Source: Mycoplasma tullyi
Lineage (GTDB): Bacteria; Bacillota_I; Bacilli_A; Mycoplasmatales; Mycoplasmoidaceae
DNA: 64,000 bases
NCBI RefSeq assembly: GCF_014068355.1
Contig: NZ_CP059674.1
Coordinates: 558,001 to 622,000 of the forward strand
Reading direction: 5' to 3'
Shown here: positions 58,773 to 64,000 of the stretch, in pieces
Layout of the letters: each line of letters starts with the position of its first letter
How positions within the stretch are numbered: the first letter of the stretch is position 1
Position numbers and translations under genes: made by a program
The notes under the pieces: generated by a model
The model's input: the letters and a program-made list of their open reading frames with translations, nothing else
What the model was told of the DNA's origin: nothing
Database searches by the model: none

Positions 58773-59624
58773 CTAAATAATTTTATGTAATTTCAAAAAT
58801 TCTTTATCAGATCTATTCATCTTAGGACTAATTCCTTTGATGATGTGGTCTTGATATCATTTGGTAGCTTGTTCAATGTATGATTCAATACTTGATCTTT
58901 CTAATTTCATATCAACCACATCAATTAAACGTTGATTTAAATCAATTGCATCGGGATTTTGGTAATCTTCAGGACGCAAGAAGATCACTCCAAATCTTCC
59001 ATACTTCGCATTTCTTAGATAAAGATAAAGTGAAAGTTGTAACACGTATTCTTTCTTAACTTGAATCTGATGATTTTCATCATATCATTCAAGGTATTTT
59101 TCACGTTTAGCTTTAACGATTGGTAACCCCGATTCATCTGTCATCATTCTTAATGATCCATCAACTTTTTTATAACTTAACTTATCAATCGAAGTTGTCT
59201 TAATTTCTAACATCGGATGATCTTGATCATATAAAAGATTACCATCTTCATCAACTGGTTCACCATCAGGAATCCCACCAAAGATCTGATTATCTTTAAA
59301 TAGATCAAAACCAACTTGAGTTGGTTCATAAGATTTATAGTTAATCTTAAATTTCTTCATGACATAGTCTCGAACCTTTGGTTCAATCACAACCCCAGCT
59401 TTTGATAAAATTGGGTCCATTGTTTCATAATAAAGATTAACCATCTTGAGTCACTCCATAAATGGGGTGCTAAAATCATTAATTCCTAAAATAGTAGGAA
59501 AACGACTACCGGTAATCTTTTTAAACTTTTTGCCAAAATCTTGTTTGTATTTTTCAGATAGAATTAGTTGGTCATCAACAATCCTAAAACATTCTGAGAG
59601 ATTTAAATCTTTCTTAAAAGGCAT
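58773..59624 (-). CDS. PD-(D/E)XK nuclease-like protein (YqaJ type)
   Basis: 283 aa with UGA Trp (FMEWLKM, KYLEWYDEN). The sequence GGIPDGEPV (Asp120) followed by PMLEIKTTS (Glu140, Lys142) fits the nuclease core. A later segment LQLSLYLYLRNAKYGRFGVIFL resembles the YqaJ/lambda exonuclease fold. It belongs to a conserved group of uncharacterised mycoplasma proteins next to thiI (MG373 in M. genitalium by position). ATG 59624 was chosen over 59690 for its start MPFKKDLNLSECF. Confidence 0.7.
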
Positions 59625-59657
59625 ATCTTTATTTATTAAAATTATTATATAAAAACC

Positions 59658-60176
59658 ATGTTTAATAAAAGATATGTAATTAATCAACATTTAGAATTAA
59701 AAAAGATTGATAATTACCAAATTAACGAACTATACGACTTTTTAAACAACCTAAATGATGAACACCATTTAGGGTTTAGCAAAAGCGATGTTGATTTAAT
59801 TAATCTAGAAGAATACATCGTTTTAGCTAAAAGAAGATGAGTTGATAAAAACTCATACTTATTTGTTATCTATCTAGATAATCAGATCTTTGGTTTAGTA
59901 AAGATTGATGTTAATAAAACTAACGGGCAAATTAAGTATTTAGTAAAAAACTATGATCCAAAGATCATCGAACAACTAATCGATTTCTTTATTCGAGTAG
60001 CTAAATCAACTAATCTTAAATGGTTATATCTAAAAGTTGAACAAGATAATAATCAATTAGATGAGATCTTAAATATTGTTTGTATGTATAAACTTAATTC
60101 TTTGGAATTAGAAGAGATCAATATTATTAAATCTAATACTAAACTAATTGATCACTATTGAGCAAAGCGAGTTTAA
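59658..60176 (+). CDS. Conserved small protein, possibly GNAT-like
   Basis: 172 aa with two UGA Trp. The central segment SYLFVIYLDNQIFGLVKIDVN and the later STNLKWLYLKVEQDNNQLDEIL recall the beta4 and C-terminal parts of GNAT acetyltransferases, but the acetyl-CoA loop (RxxGxG/A) is not visible. It is divergent from the nuclease-like gene, with only 33 bp between starts. MG374 in M. genitalium occupies a similar position. Activity is not established. Confidence 0.5.
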
Positions 60177-60200
60177 ATATATTTATATTTAAATTTATTT

Positions 60201-60206
60201 TATAAT
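60201..60206 (+). promoter_or_regulatory. -10 box of the tRNA-Arg gene
   Basis: TATAAT 17 nt before the first base of the mature tRNA, in an AT-rich run after the 59658 gene. The -35 is not clear. Confidence 0.6.
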
Positions 60207-60223
60207 ACTTACGAGTTATTAAT

Positions 60224-60300
60224 GCGCCCATAGTTCAATTGGACAGAACACCTGACTTCGGATCAGGCGGTTATAGGTTCGAGTCCTATTGGGCGCGCCA
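60224..60300 (+). tRNA. trnR-UCG: tRNA-Arg (anticodon UCG)
   Basis: 77 nt. Acceptor GCGCCCA pairs with TGGGCGC, then discriminator G and encoded CCA. The D-arm is GTTC/GAAC. The anticodon stem CCTGA/TCAGG holds loop CTTCGGA with anticodon TCG. The T-arm ATAGG-TTCGAGT-CCTAT is standard. It reads CGA and probably other CGN codons. Confidence 0.97.
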
Positions 60301-60339
60301 TTAACTTAACACTAATAAACTAACTAACTAACTTACAAC

Positions 60340-60370
60340 GCCAAGTAAACCCTTACTTGGCTATTTTTTT
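60340..60370 (+). terminator. Terminator of the tRNA-Arg transcript
   Basis: The GCCAAGTAA / TTACTTGGC stem with loop ACCC is followed by TATTTTTTT. It lies 40 nt after the tRNA. Confidence 0.85.
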
Positions 60371-60475
60371 GTTTAAGTTGATTTATCGGTGATTTAGGTT
60401 GTTGTGTTATTTAGCGACTGATTACGTATTCTACTCAATTAATTAATGAGTGATTTTTCATCCATGAATATAAAA

Positions 60476-60506
60476 AAAACATAATCCTTCGAAAGGATTA
60501 TGTTTT
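60476..60506 (-). terminator. Terminator of the EAGR-protein gene
   Basis: AAAACATAATCCTT / AAGGATTATGTTTT stem with loop CGA, extended by more A residues that give a T-run on the minus strand. It lies 22 nt after the stop of the gene at 60529. Confidence 0.85.
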
Positions 60507-60528
60507 AGTTTTTTAAAGATTTTGATGA

Positions 60529-63500
60529 CTATTTCTTAGCTTTTTTAGCTTTTTTGTTTTTCTTCTTTTTACCTGAAAGTAAGTCATAGTCGTCATCATC
60601 GTCTTCATCAGAATCTTCGTCTCCGAAGATTGAAGAAGCAGCATCTTCATCGAATTGTGATAATCAGTCATCAGCATCTACTGATTCAGTATCAACACCT
60701 TTTAATGCTGGAATGTCTTCTTCGACATTAACGTCTTCAGCTTCACCTTGAACGTATACGAATCAGTTACCGTCTTCGTCGAAGTCACCTTCGTATCATT
60801 CTCATTCACCATCTTCTAGGTAGTAACCGAAGTTTTCATCACCGATGTAGTCATCGAAGTTAATTTCACCATTTTCATCTGCATAGATGTAGTGTTCACC
60901 TTCAACTTCAACTTCTTCGATCTCTTCAGGAGCAGCTTCTTCTTCAGATTCTTCATCTGTATCAGATTCTTCTGCTTCTTCTTCGTCAGCGTCAGTTTCT
61001 TCAGAACTTTCAGTTTCTTCAGCTTCTTCTTCAGAATCTTCTTGTGTTTCTTCTTCAGAATCAGCTTCGTCTTCTGTTTCTTCTTCAACTGGTTCTTCTT
61101 CAGATTCAGTTTCTTCTACTTCTTCGTCTTCAGCTTGTTCTTCTTGAGGTGATTCAGATTCTTCTGTTTCCTCAGAAGCTGGTTCTTCTGGAGCAGTTTC
61201 TTCTTCTACTTCTTCATCATTCTTAATGAAGTTGTTATCTTCATCGAAGTAACCAGCTCAAACTCATTCACCTTCATCGTCGTAATGACCGTAGTTTTCA
61301 TCACCTACGTATTTTTCTCAGAATTCAGCTTCTTCTTCTGCTTCTGGTTCTTCTTCAACCGCAGGTTCTTCTTCAGATTCAGCTTTAGCTTCAGCCTCTT
61401 CTTCTGTTGCAGCTTCTTCTTCAACAGATGATTCCTCTTGTGCTTCTTCAGCTTCTAATTCTGATTCAACTGAAGCTTCTTCTTCAGCTGCTGGTTCTTC
61501 AACAGCAGGTTCTTCCTCAACTTCTTTTTCAACTTCGCTGTTACCACTAAAGTCTACGATTTCAGGTTCAGGTTGATCGTCTTCACTGATTTCTTCTAGT
61601 TCAGATTTATCATCAAAATCAATTGCTTCAGTTGGTGAAGTTTCTTCTTCAGCTGATTGTTCTTCTGCTTCTTCAACTTCTTCAGTTTCTTTTTCTTCTT
61701 CGTTTCTTACGAAGTTATTATCTTCATCGAAGTAACCATCTCAGATTCATTCTTCGTCTTCGTCGTAATGACCATAGTGTTCATCACCAACGTATTTTTC
61801 TCAGAATTCAGTTTCTTCTTCTTGAGTTTCTTCAGGTTGAGCTTCAACTTCTTCTTTAGATTCCTCTTCTGGAGTCTCTGTTTCTTCCTCAGATTCTTCA
61901 GATTGAGTTTCCTCTTCAGATTCAGCTTGAACTTCTGCTTCTTTGTCTTCAGATTCTTCTAGACTAGGTTCTGAACTCTTAGCGTTAGCACTAAAGTCAA
62001 TGATTTCAGGTTCTGGTTGTTCATCTTCACTGATTTCATCTAAAGAACTATCTTCTTCTTGTTCTTCTTGAACTTCTTCTTCAGGTTGTTCAGATGATTC
62101 TTCATCACTTGAAGCTACATATTCATCTTTATCGTCTGAAGTTGATTCAACTTCTTCAGACTTATCAGATTCTTCATCGTTTCTAAAGAAGTTTTGGTCT
62201 TCGTCGAAGTAACCATCTCAGATTCATTCTTCATCTTCATCATAATGACCATAGTGTTCATCACCAACGTATTTTTCTCAGAATTCAGCTTCTTCTTCTT
62301 GTGCTGCTGGTTCTTCTTCAATAGCAGGTTCTTCATCAGCTGGTTGAGCTTGAACTTCTTCATGTTGTTCTTCAGCTTCTGCTTCTGGTTGAACTTCTTC
62401 TTCTACAGCAGTTTCAACTTCTTCGTGAACTTCTTCACTAGCTGGTTCTTCAATAGCTTCTTCTACTTCAGGAGCAGTTTCTTCAACTACTTCTTCATGA
62501 GCTGGTTCAGCTTGAACTTCTTCTGCTTCTGGAGTAAATTCTTCAGCAGCTTCTTTACTAGTTAATTCTTCTTCAACTGCAACTTCTTCATGAACTGATT
62601 CAACTTCAGGTTGAGTTTGTTCTTGTAAAACATATTCAACTTCGTCGTGAACTGGTTCACTAATTGGTTCTTCAACTACTTGTTCTACTTCTGGTGCAGT
62701 TTGTTCAACTGCTTCTTCGTAAGTAGATTCTTCTTCAACTACAGATTCTTCAACTGGTTGAGCTTCAACTTCTTCGTGAACAGATTCAACTTCTGGTTGA
62801 ACTTCTTCTTCTATGCTAACCTCAACTTCATCATGAGCTTGTTCGCTAACTTGTTCTTCAATAGTTTCTTCAACAACTGATTCAACTTGAATTTCTTCTT
62901 CAACTTCAGGAACAAGTTCTTCAACTACAGATTCTTCGTGAATAGGTTCAACTTGAACTTCTTCTTGGAATTGTTCTGGTTGTTGTTCAATTACTTGTTC
63001 TTCAACAACAACTTCTTCTTGAACTGGTTGAGCTTCAACTTCTTCAAGAACTGGTTCAACTTCAACTACTTCTTCAACAAACTCTTCAACTACTGGAGTT
63101 GGTTGATCAACAACTTGAACATATTCAGGTTGTTCTTCAACTATTGGTTGAACATCAAGTTCTTGTAATTGAACATCTTCAAATTCAACTACTGGTTCAA
63201 CTAATACTGTTTCTTGATCAATTGCTTCTTCAACGATAACAGGTTCAACTTGAGCTTGTTCTTGAGCTAAACTGAATTGACTATCAGCTAATTCAACGCT
63301 TGAAACATCAACGCTAACAACTTCACTATCACTAGTTTCGTCTGCTAATTTAACTTCAACGTTAGATAGATCTAATTCTTGTTTAGCGAATAGATCAGGT
63401 TTAGTGATTTCAACTGCTGGTAAATCAATTTCTTCACTAACGATCGCAGGGCTAACTTCAGCTAGAACCAATTCTTCTTTGAAGTCAAATTGAGGTTTAG

Positions 63501-64000
63501 GTTCAACTGGTTGTGGGCTAAATTCTTCTGCAACAACTTGTTGTTGAGCGAATTGATCAGTTGTAAATTGTTGTGCTGGTAATTCAACTTGGTTGGTATC
63601 AACAACAACCACATCAACAGCATCAGCTAAGTTGTCATTTACAACAAACTCAACTTGTTCTTCAACCGCAGAAGGTTCAAAGCTAAATTGTTCTGCTTGT
63701 GGTTCTAGTTCAACTGCAACTTCTTCTACCACTACTGGTTCAGCTGCTACTTGTTCAACAACTTGAACTTGTTCAACTACAGCTGGCTCAACAGTTGTTT
63801 TATCAACTTCAACAGGTTGTTCAACTTCAACTGGTTTAGTTGGAGTTTGACTAATCTCAGAAACACCTTCAACGAATTGGTGAATTGATTTGTAGTTGTC
63901 TTTATTAGGCTTAATGAACTTAGTTGCTGCTTTAACTTGTTTAGCTTGTTCAGCAAGTTCTTGTTCTTTAAGTGCTTGTTTTTTAGCTTCTTCTTGGTTC
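60529..64000 (-). CDS. Large acidic EAGR-box protein of the cytadherence/terminal-organelle type (5' end outside window)
   Basis: 1156 codons plus stop are present, and the N-terminus is beyond the window. The first visible residues are a Gln/Lys/Ala-rich helix (EAKKQALKEQELAEQ). About 500 residues rich in Val, Glu, Gln and Pro with short repeats (EEVEAQPVEE-like) follow. Four EAGR boxes come next, of form WEKYVGDEHYGHYDEDEEW, separated by Glu-rich linkers. The end is DDYDLLSGKKKKNKKAKKAKK. EAGR boxes are found only in terminal-organelle proteins such as HMW1, P65, TopJ and P200. The acidic multi-box design is closest to P200/HMW-like proteins. Role in attachment or gliding is inferred. Confidence 0.85.
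60755..62280 (-). repeat. Four EAGR boxes, three in tandem modules of about 480 bp
   Basis: Boxes lie at about 62190-62280, 61710-61803, 61230-61320 and 60755-60853. The first two are nearly identical in protein and DNA (WEKYVGDEHYGHYDEDEEW then WDGYFDED). The spacing of the first three is 477-483 bp, and each of the first two intervals contains the element EISED(D/E)QPEPEI(I/V)DFS. This shows recent duplication of a whole module. The fourth is divergent (IGDENFGYYLEDGEWEW). Confidence 0.8.

Noticed and set aside
60892-63168. Several Phe/Leu-rich plus-strand ORFs that look like membrane proteins
   Set aside because: They are antisense readings of Glu/Gln codons in the EAGR-protein gene.

Overview
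The window reads as chromosome of an AT-rich mycoplasma of the pneumoniae group, most likely the M. gallisepticum/M. imitans branch. UGA must be read as tryptophan: many conserved genes (hsdR, metK, pdhA, nox, clpB, thiI and others) are uninterrupted only with that code, and their Trp positions fall on TGA. Gene order matches known M. pneumoniae/M. genitalium blocks: GntR-trxB-whiA-secG-rnr-cdaM, metK-tsaD-lipoprotein-potCBA, the pdhABCD/lplA cluster with nox, and rnc-plsX-fakA-rluD-DHH-thiI. An EAGR-box protein of the attachment-organelle type lies at the right end.

Left end (1-9410) is a restriction-modification island. A type I system has hsdR and hsdM on the minus strand and a divergent specificity locus on the plus strand. 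That locus is a complete two-domain hsdS followed by two further half-hsdS cassettes. The three units are separated by pure GA dinucleotide tracts, (GA)14 and (GA)10, and at each junction one extra GA unit would fuse the upstream frame to the next cassette. It looks like a slippage-driven specificity switch. Next to it is a type II pair strongly resembling M.HaeIII and R.HaeIII (predicted GGCC).

9859-15664 is a housekeeping block (c-di-AMP cyclase, RNase R, SecG, WhiA, thioredoxin reductase, GntR regulator). At 15734 a plus-strand gene encodes a degenerate MORC/GHKL-ATPase-like protein. 16934-23829 holds metK, tsaD and a polyamine-type ABC transporter with its lipoprotein. 24244-28684 holds a tail-anchored acidic protein, RNase Y and RecA. 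An apparently gene-free 700 bp follows, then msrB and groESL.

31912-43476 is central energy metabolism: pfkA-pyk, lipoate ligase, the pyruvate dehydrogenase complex, NADH oxidase and acetate kinase, i.e. glucose to acetate plus ATP with NADH reoxidised by oxygen. 43597-46702 has a KtrB/TrkH potassium channel subunit and a CorC/HlyC-type CBS membrane protein. clpB (47041-49194) has a CIRCE operator.

49311-59624 is a tightly packed, overlapping minus-strand run: an RNase III with a very long disordered N-terminal extension, PlsX, FakA, an Asp23-like protein, a pseudouridine synthase, a SpoU methylase, a DHH phosphoesterase, ThiI and a PD-(D/E)XK nuclease-like protein. A tRNA-Arg(UCG) follows. 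The window ends inside a long acidic protein with four EAGR boxes, two of them in nearly identical tandem modules.
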